A stretch of 64,000 nt of DNA from Azoarcus_F sp048158365 (lineage in GTDB: Bacteria > Pseudomonadota > Gammaproteobacteria > Burkholderiales > Rhodocyclaceae): assembly GCA_048158365.1 (NCBI GenBank), contig JBLLNL010000002.1; one strand, 5' to 3'. The position numbers and the translations under genes are program-made. Under the pieces are notes generated by a model. That model was not told the origin of the DNA. It saw nothing but the letters and a program-made list of their open reading frames with translations, and searched no databases. Positions 1 through 7,786 of this stretch are shown piece by piece; the stretch's first letter is position 1, and every line of letters starts with the position of its first letter.

Positions 1-353
1 CGGGTGCCGGCCGCATCGCGCTTGATGAACCAGGTGTACTCCGGTGTGATGCCGTCGCGCCAGGACGGGCGCCAGAAGAATTCATAGCCGCCCGCTTCGA
101 GTATCGGTGCGATCCGGTCGCGCACGTCCTGCAGCGAACGGACCTCGACCAGCATGTCCACGATCGGCTTGGCGGCCAGCCCCGGGACCGCGGTACTGCC
201 GAAGTGCTCGATGCGTCCGATCAGGTCGGCCGGCAGAATCGCCCGCAGGTGCCTTGCCTCTTCGCGGAACTGCGCCGGCCAGGCGGGATCGTAGGGAACG
301 ATCTCCACCTCTTCGGAGGCGGCATGTCTGACGTGTTGATCGGCGCTATGCAT
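1..353 (-). CDS. GrpB/UPF0157 family nucleotidyltransferase-like protein (3' part cut by window edge)
   Basis: The reading frame starts at an ATG on the minus strand (353-351) and runs off the left edge, so only about 117 N-terminal residues are visible. Around residues 18-26 it has VEIVPYDPAWP, then HFGSTAVPGLAAKPIVDMLVEV. This is the conserved opening of the GrpB/UPF0157 family, a nucleotidyltransferase-fold group whose reaction is mostly undefined; members are often found near dephospho-CoA kinase genes or alone. The start is the first ATG before the family motif. It is divergent from psd with a 125-base spacer. The family call is firm; the function is not known. Confidence 0.85.
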   Translation of the reverse strand, partial: MHSADQHVRHAASEEVEIVPYDPAWPAQFREEARHLRAILPADLIGRIEHFGSTAVPGLAAKPIVDMLVEVRSLQDVRDRIAPILEAGGYEFFWRPSWRDGITPEYTWFIKRDAAGT

Positions 354-478
354 CGTCGTGACGGAGCGAGGTTCGCTGTCTGGTCAGTCGACATTCTAGC
401 CGCGCAGCGCCTCACGGGGCAGGCGGCGGACGCTTCCTATACAATTCCAAGCTGATTTCATCCGAACGAATCCCCAAA

Positions 479-1342
479 GTGTCCGAACGTCTCGTCGTCA
501 GTGTCCAGTATGTGCTGCCCAAGCAGGCGCTCACCGTGCTTGCCGGAAAACTTGCCGGGTTGCGTGGCGGCAGGCTGACCACCGCGGTCATCAGGTGGTT
601 TGTCAACCGCTATGGTGTCGACATGTCCGAAGCCGTCAATCCGGATGTGACGGCCTACCCGAGCTTCAACGAATTCTTCACCCGACCCCTGTGTGAAGGT
701 GCGCGTCCGTTGGCAGAGGCCGAATACGTCTGTCCGGTCGATGGCGCGATCAGCCAGTTCGGTGTCATCGAGCATGAGCGGATATTCCAGGCCAAGGGCC
801 ATGATTACTCTGCGCGCGCGTTGGTGGGCGGCGATGCGGAACTCGCGAGCCGGTTCACAGACGGGGCCTTCGCGACGCTGTACCTGAGTCCGCGCGACTA
901 CCACCGCATCCACATGCCCTGTGCCGGCAGACTGCTGCGTATGATCCATGTACCGGGCGAGCTGTTCTCGGTCAATCCAGCCACCGCCCGCGGCGTGCCG
1001 GGTCTGTTCGCGCGCAACGAGCGTGTCGTGTGCGAATTCGAAGCCGGGTTCGGATCTTTCGTGATGGTCCTGGTCGGCGCGACCATCGTCGGCAGCATGG
1101 CGACCGTGTGGCATGGCATTGTCAATCCGCCGCGCCGGTCGATGATCGAAGTGTGGCGTTACGATGATCAGGACATCCGGCTTGAACAGGGTGCCGAGAT
1201 GGGGCGCTTCCTGCTCGGATCGACCGTGGTGATGCTGTTTCCGAAAGACGCGATCGCGTTCAATCCGGAATGGGCGCCTGCAGTGGGCGTGCGCATGGGC
1301 GAGATGATGGGAAATCGTCCGCCCGACGCCGCCCGGCCCTGA
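479..1342 (+). CDS. psd: Phosphatidylserine decarboxylase proenzyme
   Basis: Membrane-associated pyruvoyl enzyme that converts phosphatidylserine to phosphatidylethanolamine, the last step of PE synthesis. The 287-residue product has the usual proteobacterial length and begins at a GTG. Visible family features are VDGAISQ with the catalytic Asp near residue 88, LYLSPRDYHRIHMP with His 142 and 145, and the C-terminal LGST self-cleavage motif at residues 246-249. Cleavage between Gly247 and Ser248 would yield beta and alpha chains, with Ser248 becoming the pyruvoyl group. The Asp/His/Ser triad needed for self-processing is intact. A possible PE methyltransferase lies about 540 bases downstream on the same strand. 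Confidence 0.96.
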   Translation: MSERLVVSVQYVLPKQALTVLAGKLAGLRGGRLTTAVIRWFVNRYGVDMSEAVNPDVTAYPSFNEFFTRPLCEGARPLAEAEYVCPVDGAISQFGVIEHERIFQAKGHDYSARALVGGDAELASRFTDGAFATLYLSPRDYHRIHMPCAGRLLRMIHVPGELFSVNPATARGVPGLFARNERVVCEFEAGFGSFVMVLVGATIVGSMATVWHGIVNPPRRSMIEVWRYDDQDIRLEQGAEMGRFLLGSTVVMLFPKDAIAFNPEWAPAVGVRMGEMMGNRPPDAARP

Positions 1343-1402
1343 CCGCTGCCGGCGATTGCACGTTGAAGTTCTGATGTTTCTCCAACACAAGAAGGACGCA
1401 CG

Positions 1403-1780
1403 ATGAAATTGACCAGACTGATCACGATCGCCGGAACCGCCATCTTCATGATGACCGCGGGTGCCTTGCATGCGGACCAGCATGCCGCGGGCGACGCGGA
1501 ACTGGCGGAACGACTGAGCGGAGCCAAGTTCTCCGGCACCTACCTGCGTGCCGGTACGCCCTACACGATGACCTTCGGTGCGGACGGCAGTCTGGACGAC
1601 AGTGCCGGTCGCGAAGGTCGCTGGTGGACGGGCGAAGGCGGGCAGTATTGCCGTGAATGGTCGAGCGGGCCGATGGCAGGCGTGACCACCTGCATGCAGG
1701 TGATCTTCCATCTGGACCGGGTCGCGATCTATTCCGGTGACGAGAAGGTCCTCGAGGGGGAACTGATTCCGGCGCAGTGA
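1403..1780 (+). CDS. Small secreted protein of unknown function
   Basis: A 125-residue protein preceded by an AAGGA ribosome-binding site. It opens with a typical Sec signal peptide (lysine, then a hydrophobic run, then an ALHA-like cleavage site near residue 24), so the mature ~100 residues should be periplasmic. The mature part has alternating hydrophobic residues and a GREGRWWTGEGGQYCREW stretch with a second cysteine some 15 residues later (TTCMQV). This suggests a small beta-rich domain with one disulfide. I do not recognise a named family. It follows psd by 60 bases and may be co-transcribed with it. Confidence 0.7.
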   Translation: MKLTRLITIAGTAIFMMTAGALHADQHAAGDAELAERLSGAKFSGTYLRAGTPYTMTFGADGSLDDSAGREGRWWTGEGGQYCREWSSGPMAGVTTCMQVIFHLDRVAIYSGDEKVLEGELIPAQ

Positions 1781-1879
1781 TGCGTGGCCCGGCCGAGGCG
1801 TTCGCGGGGTCGGGCAGACGCAGATTCGTACCATATGTGGCGGCCGTGAGGACTATCATGGAAGTCGTTTTCAAGTTCG

Positions 1880-2476
1880 ATGGACCGAACCCCGATGCCC
1901 GTTCAGTTGATGTTGGCAATGCTGAGAAACCCTGCTTCGACCGGCTCCCTGCTGCCTTCGTCGCGGCAACTGGCCAACAGCATGGCAGCTGCGGCAAGCG
2001 GCTCCGATCTGGTCATCGAGCTCGGCGCGGGAACCGGCTCGGTCACACGGGCACTGCTCGAGCGCGTTTCGCCCGCCGCCCTGATCACGGTCGAGATTCA
2101 ACCGGCGCTGGCCCGTACGCTCAGATCCCGGTTCCCCGCCATCGACGTGCGTCAGGCATCCGCATTACAGGTGCTCGACGCGCTGGCCGACGTACCGGGT
2201 AAGGTGACCGTCATATCCAGTCTGCCCTTCAGATCACTGCCCAGGCAGGTTGCGATGGAGACTGTGGACAGTCTGTGCCGATTTCTTGCGAAAACCCCTT
2301 CGCGAAAACTCGTGCAGTTCACATACCAGCCGCGTGCACCGTTCAACGCGCCGGGCAGCCTTCGCTGGACACGCACCGCCATCGTCTGGAAGAACACGCC
2401 CCCTGCGGGCGTCTGGGAATTGCAGACGGTGCAGGTGCACGAGCCAGCTGAGTGTTCCCTGTCAGTCTCAGCCTGA
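1880..2476 (+). CDS. SAM-dependent methyltransferase, PmtA-like (possible phospholipid N-methyltransferase)
   Basis: A 198-residue class I methyltransferase. The N-terminal NPASTGSLLPSSRQLA stretch followed by the SAM-binding motif VIELGAGTGSVTRALL (residues ~44-59) is the pattern of the Rhodobacter PmtA-like phospholipid N-methyltransferases and their relatives of the rRNA dimethylase type. SSLPFRSLP near residue 113 occupies the motif IV position. PmtA converts phosphatidylethanolamine to phosphatidylcholine, and the nearby psd would supply PE, so a PC pathway is a reasonable inference but not shown. The ATG at 1895 (MPVQLMLAML) is an alternative start five codons in. Confidence 0.75.
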   Translation: MDRTPMPVQLMLAMLRNPASTGSLLPSSRQLANSMAAAASGSDLVIELGAGTGSVTRALLERVSPAALITVEIQPALARTLRSRFPAIDVRQASALQVLDALADVPGKVTVISSLPFRSLPRQVAMETVDSLCRFLAKTPSRKLVQFTYQPRAPFNAPGSLRWTRTAIVWKNTPPAGVWELQTVQVHEPAECSLSVSA

Positions 2477-2515
2477 AAGTCCGCTGAGAGGCCTGAATTC
2501 CGGCGCCGCACAGCC

Positions 2516-2742
2516 TCAGAAGCGGGAGCCCGGCTGTTTCAGGAATTCCACTTCCTCGTCGGTCGATGCGCGACCGAGTATCGTGTTGCGATGCGGATAG
2601 TGACCGAAGCGCTCGATCACTGTGCGGTGCTTGAGTTCGAAATCGTAATTTCTCGCGATGCCGTTATCACGGATCGGGCCGGTTCTGTCTCGTCGAACCA
2701 GAACCGCAGGACTCGATCCCGCATGGGATCAGTCCTGCTCAT
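2516..2742 (-). pseudogene. DUF924 family gene remnant with internal deletion
   Basis: Minus-strand reading from 2742 gives MSRTDPMRDRVLRFWFDETEP, the typical DUF924 N-terminus. It then stops matching, and the frame ends at about 2617. In another minus frame the sequence ELKHRTVIERFGHYPHRN continues into TILGRASTDEEVEFLKQPGS and ends at a TGA (2518-2516); this is the typical DUF924 C-terminus. Intact DUF924 proteins are about 180-200 residues, so roughly 110-140 central residues are missing and the two ends are out of frame. The join lies around 2650-2690. It fills most of the 334-base gap between the methyltransferase and nrdJ genes. I see no other gene there. Confidence 0.8.
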
Positions 2743-2809
2743 CAGCGGTCCACCCTGTGTCGCAGGTCGCAACGGACACAGTGTGGCGCCCGTCAGCCTC
2801 GAGCGCGCG

Positions 2810-5680
2810 TCAGCCGCAAGTGCCCACGGCCCCACATGCGGTGCAGAAGTCGCAACCGTCCTTGCGGATCACCGAATGGTTGCCGCATTCGGTGCACAGC
2901 GAGCCCTGCATCACGACCGGGTCGCTGTCCTTGTGCGGGGCTTCGAGGATGCCCATCTCACGGATCGGGAAGCCCCGCTCGTCGAGTACGCCGAGCATCG
3001 CGTAGCGGTGAATGATCAGGCGGGCCATGTAGGCGACCGTGCTCGGGAAGTTCTGCTGGCGCTTGGTGCCCGGAACGAAGGCCATGAAGTCGCCGAGCGG
3101 TTCCGGGTAGTTCAGCAATTTGCGCAGCTTCATGCCGATCCATGCCGGATCCATCACGCGCATGTCCAGCGACAGGATGCGGGTCAGCCCGTCGAGCGCG
3201 CGCGGATAGTTGCCGGACAGCCACACCGAGTAAGGACGGGTCACGCCGTCGGGCAGCGTGATCTCCTTCAGACCGAGCACGAAGTCCTCGTTGGTGGCCG
3301 GATTGGCGATATCCACGGTCCAGGACAGCGTGCCGTCGGTACCCGTTCTTGGTTCCTGCAGGCTGAAGAGGGTATCCAGCACCGGGGTCGGGGTACCGTC
3401 GGCCTCGAGCGCGCCGAGCTTCTCGCAGCGGTAACGCACGACCTGCGCGAAGGCCGACACCACGCCCGGGAACATCTTCTTCTCGCCGTGGGGCGGGAAG
3501 GGCATCTCGAAGGACTTCTCGCCTATCGTGCGGGCCAGCGTCTCGAGCTTGAGTTCAAGCCAGCCGCGGTCGTTGGCACGCATGTCCATCGACAAGGTCT
3601 TGGCCACCGCGCCTAGGCCACGCGGCTGGTCGGCACCATTGACCCAGACCTCGAACGGGAAGCCGCCATGGCCGTTGCTTTCGATATGACCGACGAACAG
3701 CGCGAACTCACCCTGAGGAGTGCCGAGCATGTAGGTCCAGGCCATGTTGCCGTCCGGCAGGTCGGGGCGTCCCGGCCAGCGCAGGCTGGACAGCACCGGG
3801 GCCGGCAGGCTGTTGATGACCAGGCGCCGGTTGGCATCGGACAATTCGACGTCCTGCGGCTGCTTCTGCTCGGCGCTCGGCGTGACCGACAGCACCGCGC
3901 CCAGCACGCTGTTCGGACGGTAGGTCGCGAGCCCCTTCAGACCGGCTTTCCACGCGGTCATGTACAGATCCTCGAAGTCCGCGTAAGGGTAGTCGGCCGG
4001 CACGTTGACCGTCTTCGAGATGGACGTGTCCACATACGGCGCGACTGCGGCGACCATGTCCTTGTGCGCCTGCGCGGAGATTTCCAGCGCCGTGACGAAG
4101 TAGTCGGGCAGTTTGTCGACGTTGCCGCCTGCATGCTTGTACAGCCGCCACGCGTAGTCCTCGACCGCGTACTCCTTGAAGGTACCGTCGGCCATGCGCT
4201 TGCGCCGCGTGTAGGTATAGGAGAACGGCGGCTCGATGCCGTTGGACGCGTTGTCGGCGAACGCGAGCGAGATCGTGCCGGTCGGGGCGATCGACAGCAG
4301 GTGCGAGTTGCGGATACCGTGCTTGCGGATCTTGTCCTTGATGTCGGCGGGCAGGCGCGACGCGAAGTTGCCGCCGGACAGGTACATGTCCGCGTTGAAC
4401 AGCGGGAAGGCGCCGCGCTCGACCGCGAGTTCGACCGATGCGAGATAGGCGCGATTGCGCATGAACTCGGAGATCTTCGTCGCCATCTGGCGCGCTTCGG
4501 GCGAATCGTAGCGCAACCGTAGCATGATCAACGTATCGCCCAGCCCGGTGAAGCCCAGGCCGACGCGGCGCTTGGACTGCGCTTCCTTCTCTTGCTCCGG
4601 CAGCGGCCAGTGGGTTACGTCGAGCACGTTGTCGAGCATGCGGATCGCGACGTCGACGACCTTGCCGAAGTGCTCGAAATCGAACGCCGCCTTCTCGCCG
4701 AACGGGTCGCGGACGAAGGGCGTCAGGTTGATCGAACCCAGATCGCAACAACCATAGGGCGGCAGCGGCTGCTCGGCGCAGGGGTTGGTCGCCTCGATGG
4801 TTTCGCAGTAGTACAGGTTGTTGTCCTGGTTCATGCGGTCCAGGAACAGGATGCCCGGTTCGGCGTGGTCATAGGTCGAGCGCATGACCTGGTCCCAGAG
4901 CTCGCGCGCGCGCAACTTGCGATAGACCCACACGCCGTCGTCTAGCTGGTAGGCCCCGGCCTGCTTGAGCTCTTCGATCGGCTCGGCCTTATGGACGAGT
5001 TCGACATCGCGGTCGGCCTCGACCGCCTTCATGAATGCATCGGTCACGCCCACCGAGATGTTGAAGTTGGTCAGATCGCCCTTGTCCTTGGCGTGGATGA
5101 ATTCCTCGATGTCCGGATGATCGCAGCGCAGTACGCCCATCTGCGCGCCGCGGCGGGCACCGGCCGATTCGACCGTTTCGCACGAGCGGTCGAAAACGCG
5201 CATGTACGACACCGGGCCGGATGCGTTCGACTGGGTGCCCTTGACCAGCGCACCCTTCGGCCGGATCGACGAGAAGTCGTAACCCACGCCACCGCCGCGC
5301 CGCATCGTCTCGGCCGCCTGGGCCAGCGCAGTATAGATGCCGGGGCGACCATCGATCGACTCGGTGACCGAATCGCCGACCGGCTGTACGAAGCAGTTGA
5401 TCAAGGTGGCCTGAAGCTTGGTGCCGGCGGCGCTGTTGATCCGGCCGGCCGGCACGAAGCCGGTCTGCTGCGTGTCCAGGAACCTGGCCTCCCAGTGGGC
5501 CCGCTTGTCTTCGGCCTCGATGCTTGCCAGAGCCCGTGCGACGCGGGCGCGAACGGCCTCGATGGTCTTCTCGTCGCCTTTCGCGTACTTCTCGATCAGC
5601 ACTTCGTCGCAGATCTCCTGCGGAGCGAGGGTCGAGGCGTCCTTCTGAATACTGGTCTGGGTCGGTGTCTTCGCGCTCAT
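2810..5680 (-). CDS. nrdJ: Vitamin B12-dependent (class II) ribonucleoside-diphosphate reductase
   Basis: Makes deoxyribonucleotides using adenosylcobalamin as radical source, independent of oxygen. The 956-residue product carries the class I/II core: a conserved Cys in LINCFVQP (C96), ETMRRGGGVGYDFSSIRP near 124-141, and NPCAEQPLPPYG with the thiyl Cys301 and Glu303. SIAPTGTISL lies in the C-terminal half of the barrel. The last 28 residues hold a cysteine-rich tail (C929, C932, C943, C946, C949, C955) of the kind that re-reduces the active site in long NrdJ proteins. A large central region (about 640-900) contains two related WxNGxxxPRGLGA/WLSGNYPRALDG-type segments. No cobalamin riboswitch was seen upstream; a palindrome resembling an NrdR box lies 140 bases before the start. 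Confidence 0.97.
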   Translation of the reverse strand: MSAKTPTQTSIQKDASTLAPQEICDEVLIEKYAKGDEKTIEAVRARVARALASIEAEDKRAHWEARFLDTQQTGFVPAGRINSAAGTKLQATLINCFVQPVGDSVTESIDGRPGIYTALAQAAETMRRGGGVGYDFSSIRPKGALVKGTQSNASGPVSYMRVFDRSCETVESAGARRGAQMGVLRCDHPDIEEFIHAKDKGDLTNFNISVGVTDAFMKAVEADRDVELVHKAEPIEELKQAGAYQLDDGVWVYRKLRARELWDQVMRSTYDHAEPGILFLDRMNQDNNLYYCETIEATNPCAEQPLPPYGCCDLGSINLTPFVRDPFGEKAAFDFEHFGKVVDVAIRMLDNVLDVTHWPLPEQEKEAQSKRRVGLGFTGLGDTLIMLRLRYDSPEARQMATKISEFMRNRAYLASVELAVERGAFPLFNADMYLSGGNFASRLPADIKDKIRKHGIRNSHLLSIAPTGTISLAFADNASNGIEPPFSYTYTRRKRMADGTFKEYAVEDYAWRLYKHAGGNVDKLPDYFVTALEISAQAHKDMVAAVAPYVDTSISKTVNVPADYPYADFEDLYMTAWKAGLKGLATYRPNSVLGAVLSVTPSAEQKQPQDVELSDANRRLVINSLPAPVLSSLRWPGRPDLPDGNMAWTYMLGTPQGEFALFVGHIESNGHGGFPFEVWVNGADQPRGLGAVAKTLSMDMRANDRGWLELKLETLARTIGEKSFEMPFPPHGEKKMFPGVVSAFAQVVRYRCEKLGALEADGTPTPVLDTLFSLQEPRTGTDGTLSWTVDIANPATNEDFVLGLKEITLPDGVTRPYSVWLSGNYPRALDGLTRILSLDMRVMDPAWIGMKLRKLLNYPEPLGDFMAFVPGTKRQQNFPSTVAYMARLIIHRYAMLGVLDERGFPIREMGILEAPHKDSDPVVMQGSLCTECGNHSVIRKDGCDFCTACGAVGTCG

Positions 5681-5820
5681 GATGTTGTTTCGAGTCTCCG
5701 GTCGTTTATCGATGTTGGACAGGTCGAAGCATAGCGCCTAATTCAAGTAAATGCAAAAAAATAAAACATAGAAAAAACAGACAGATAGAATATTTGTCGG
5801 TATTTATTGCTGTGCTTATA

Positions 5821-5834
5821 TACTACATGTAGTA
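5821..5834. promoter_or_regulatory. 14-bp perfect palindrome, NrdR-box-like
   Basis: TACTACATGTAGTA is a perfect inverted repeat. Its inner ACTACATGTAGT matches 10 of 12 bases of an ACTATATATAGT-type NrdR box, the operator of the ribonucleotide reductase repressor. It lies about 140 bases upstream of nrdJ and about 140 upstream of hoxF. NrdR sites usually occur as two boxes about three helical turns apart; I did not find a convincing second box, which weakens the call. Confidence 0.4.
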
Positions 5835-5846
5835 GCCACAAATTGA

Positions 5847-5870
5847 CCATGGTTTTGATCAAAACCTTGG
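5847..5870. promoter_or_regulatory. 24-bp near-perfect palindrome (possible operator)
   Basis: The core GGTTTTGATCAAAACC is a perfect 16-base palindrome, and the flanking CCAT/TTGG extends it to 24 bases with one mismatched pair. It lies 105 bases upstream of hoxF. It is not an FNR site, because the TTGAT and ATCAA halves overlap without the four-base spacer. It has no U-tract in a position to be a terminator. A dimeric regulator of hox or nrdJ is the simplest reading, but the factor cannot be named. Confidence 0.45.
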
Positions 5871-5974
5871 TTTGAAAGCGTTTTAGGTGACTCGGCAGCT
5901 GTGGTTCGAGCCGGGCTGGGCTGGTGATGCGAACCAAATTACAATGGCTGCGTTGATGTGAGCCGGAGAGACTC

Positions 5975-7786
5975 GTGAGCGACTGCGAGACGAACGTGAC
6001 CGACGTGCTGATGCGGCATGGCAACGATGCGACCCGCCTGCTGCAGATCCTGGTTGAACTGCAGGATCGTGTCGGTCACCTGTCCGCGCCCTGTCTGACC
6101 GCGGTGGCGGCCGGTCTGGACATCCCGCGCGCGCGTGTCGAAGGGGTCGCTGGTTTCTACAGCTTCCTGCATGTCGAGCCGGTCGGGCGCTACCGGATCC
6201 TGTTCTCCGACAACATCACGGATCGCATGCTCGGCTCACCGGCGCTGATGGACGCGCTGTGTCGCAAGCTGTGGGTGGAGGCGGGCAAGGTGTCCGAGGA
6301 CGGGCTGGTCAGTGTCGATACCACATCGTGCACCGGCATGTGCGACCAAGGGCCGGCCATGCTGGTCAATGGTCGAACGATCACGCGACTGGATCATCAG
6401 CGGATCAACGAGATCGCCGAGCTGGTGCGCCAATCGGTGCCGCTCGACGCATGGCCAGCCGGCTTCTTCGTCGTGGATGACAACATCCGTCGCCGCGATG
6501 CGCTGCTCGGCGCCGACTTCCGCCCGGGTTCAGCGCTCATCGCCGCGATCTCATATGGTCGGGACGGCTGGCTGGAGCAGATGCGCTTGTCGAACCTGCG
6601 CGGGCGGGGTGGCGCCGGCTTCACCACGGCGATCAAATGGGCGAGCTGCCGCGATGCACCGGGCACCGACAAGGTGGTCGTGTGCAATGCCGATGAAGGC
6701 GAACCGGGTACCTTCAAGGACCGCGTGCTGCTGACCCGTTTCGCGGATCAGGTGCTGGAGGGCATGACGCTGGCCGCATGGGCGACCGGTGCGTCGCTCG
6801 GACTGGTCTATCTGCGCGGCGAATACCGCTATCTGCTCGAACCGCTGCGCGCTCTCGTCGCAAGCCGGCGGTCGGCCGGCCTGCTCGGGGCCGGCATTCT
6901 CGGCGAGGCGGGCTTCGACTTCGACATCGACATCCATCTGGGCGCCGGCGCCTACGTCTGCGGCGAGGAGACCGCGCTGCTCGAGTCGCTCGAGGGCAAG
7001 CGCGGCACGCCACGAATCCGTCCGCCGTTTCCGGTCACGCACGGTTACCTCGGACGGCCGACCGTCGTGAATAACGTCGAGACGCTGGCCAAGACCACGC
7101 TGATCGCGCTGCATGGCGGGGCGGACTTCGCTCAGACCGGCACGGCGCAGTCCACCGGTACCAAGTTGCTGTCGGTGTCGGGTGACTGCGCGTTTCCGGG
7201 CATCTATGAGTATCCGTTCGGCGTGTCGGTCGAGCGGGTGCTCGAGGACTGCGGGGCGAGCGATGCGCAGATGGTGCAGGTCGGCGGCGCCTCCGGGGTC
7301 ACGCTCGCCGGTTACGAGTTTCACCGGCGAATCTCCTTCGAGGACGTACCGAGCGCCGGTGCGTTCATGGTGTTCGATTCCAGCCGGGACGCGTTCGAGG
7401 TGGCCCACAACTTCGTCGATTTCTTCGCGCACGAGAGTTGCGGTTTCTGCACGCCCTGCCGAATCGGCACGTCGCTGCTGAAGGGCTACATGGACAAGCT
7501 CGCGCGTGGTTTCGGCGCGAAGGTGGATCTGGCCGACATCGAGTGGGTCAACCGTCTGCTGCGCAATGCCAGTCATTGCGGACTCGGTACGACCGCACCC
7601 AACCCGGTTGTGGACACGCTGGTCAAGTTCCGGCCGGCCTACGAGCGTCGCCTGAAGTCCCTGGAGTTCGAACCGGCCTTCGATCTGGATGCTGCGCTGG
7701 AGACCGCTCGACGGATGACCGGTCGGAACGACCCGGCCGCGCACCTGAACGACGAGCGCACCGACAACGAGGAGCTGCGACGATGA
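5975..7786 (+). CDS. hoxF: NAD-reducing hydrogenase diaphorase large subunit
   Basis: FMN- and NAD-binding subunit of the soluble bidirectional [NiFe] hydrogenase that couples H2 oxidation to NAD+ reduction. The 603 residues match the length of Ralstonia-type HoxF, which carries a NuoE-like domain ahead of the NuoF-like part. Residues 1-150 are NuoE-like with SCTGMC (C119, C123). NLRGRGGAGF (near 209) is the NADH-binding loop, NADEGEPGTFKDR the FMN region, and ESCGFCTPCRIG (C489, C492, C495) with C535 ligates a [4Fe-4S] cluster. The start is a GTG after GGAGAG. It overlaps hoxU by ATGA. No separate hoxE is present. Confidence 0.95.
   Translation: MSDCETNVTDVLMRHGNDATRLLQILVELQDRVGHLSAPCLTAVAAGLDIPRARVEGVAGFYSFLHVEPVGRYRILFSDNITDRMLGSPALMDALCRKLWVEAGKVSEDGLVSVDTTSCTGMCDQGPAMLVNGRTITRLDHQRINEIAELVRQSVPLDAWPAGFFVVDDNIRRRDALLGADFRPGSALIAAISYGRDGWLEQMRLSNLRGRGGAGFTTAIKWASCRDAPGTDKVVVCNADEGEPGTFKDRVLLTRFADQVLEGMTLAAWATGASLGLVYLRGEYRYLLEPLRALVASRRSAGLLGAGILGEAGFDFDIDIHLGAGAYVCGEETALLESLEGKRGTPRIRPPFPVTHGYLGRPTVVNNVETLAKTTLIALHGGADFAQTGTAQSTGTKLLSVSGDCAFPGIYEYPFGVSVERVLEDCGASDAQMVQVGGASGVTLAGYEFHRRISFEDVPSAGAFMVFDSSRDAFEVAHNFVDFFAHESCGFCTPCRIGTSLLKGYMDKLARGFGAKVDLADIEWVNRLLRNASHCGLGTTAPNPVVDTLVKFRPAYERRLKSLEFEPAFDLDAALETARRMTGRNDPAAHLNDERTDNEELRR

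Larger units (their letters stand above)
5681..5974. other. AT-rich divergent intergenic region between nrdJ and hoxF
   Basis: This 294-base spacer separates two divergently transcribed genes. It is markedly AT-rich from about 5738 to 5880, against a high-GC background, and holds two palindromes listed separately. A possible nrdJ promoter reads on the minus strand as TTGCAT (5756-5751), a 17-base spacer, and TATGCT (5733-5728). No sigma-54 (GG-N10-GC) promoter was found before hoxF and no B12 box before nrdJ. hoxF has a GGAGAG ribosome-binding site just before its GTG. Confidence 0.6.

Noticed and set aside
458..1834. 458-residue minus-strand frame opposite psd
   Set aside because: Antisense shadow of psd and the secreted-protein gene; low-complexity Arg/His-rich translation without motifs.
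5847..5870. FNR binding site before hoxF
   Set aside because: TTGAT and ATCAA halves overlap with no four-base spacer, so it does not fit the FNR consensus.
5681..5974. Cobalamin riboswitch before nrdJ
   Set aside because: Expected for some B12-dependent genes, but no B12 box or long conserved fold was seen on the minus strand.
5871..5974. Sigma-54 promoter for the hox operon
   Set aside because: Hox operons in Ralstonia use sigma-54, but no GG-N10-GC with correct flanks was found; the nearest match has a nine-base spacing.
5743..6024. 93-residue minus-strand open frame in the nrdJ/hoxF spacer
   Set aside because: It overlaps the start of hoxF, crosses the AT-rich palindromic region, has no family-like features and no good ribosome-binding site.
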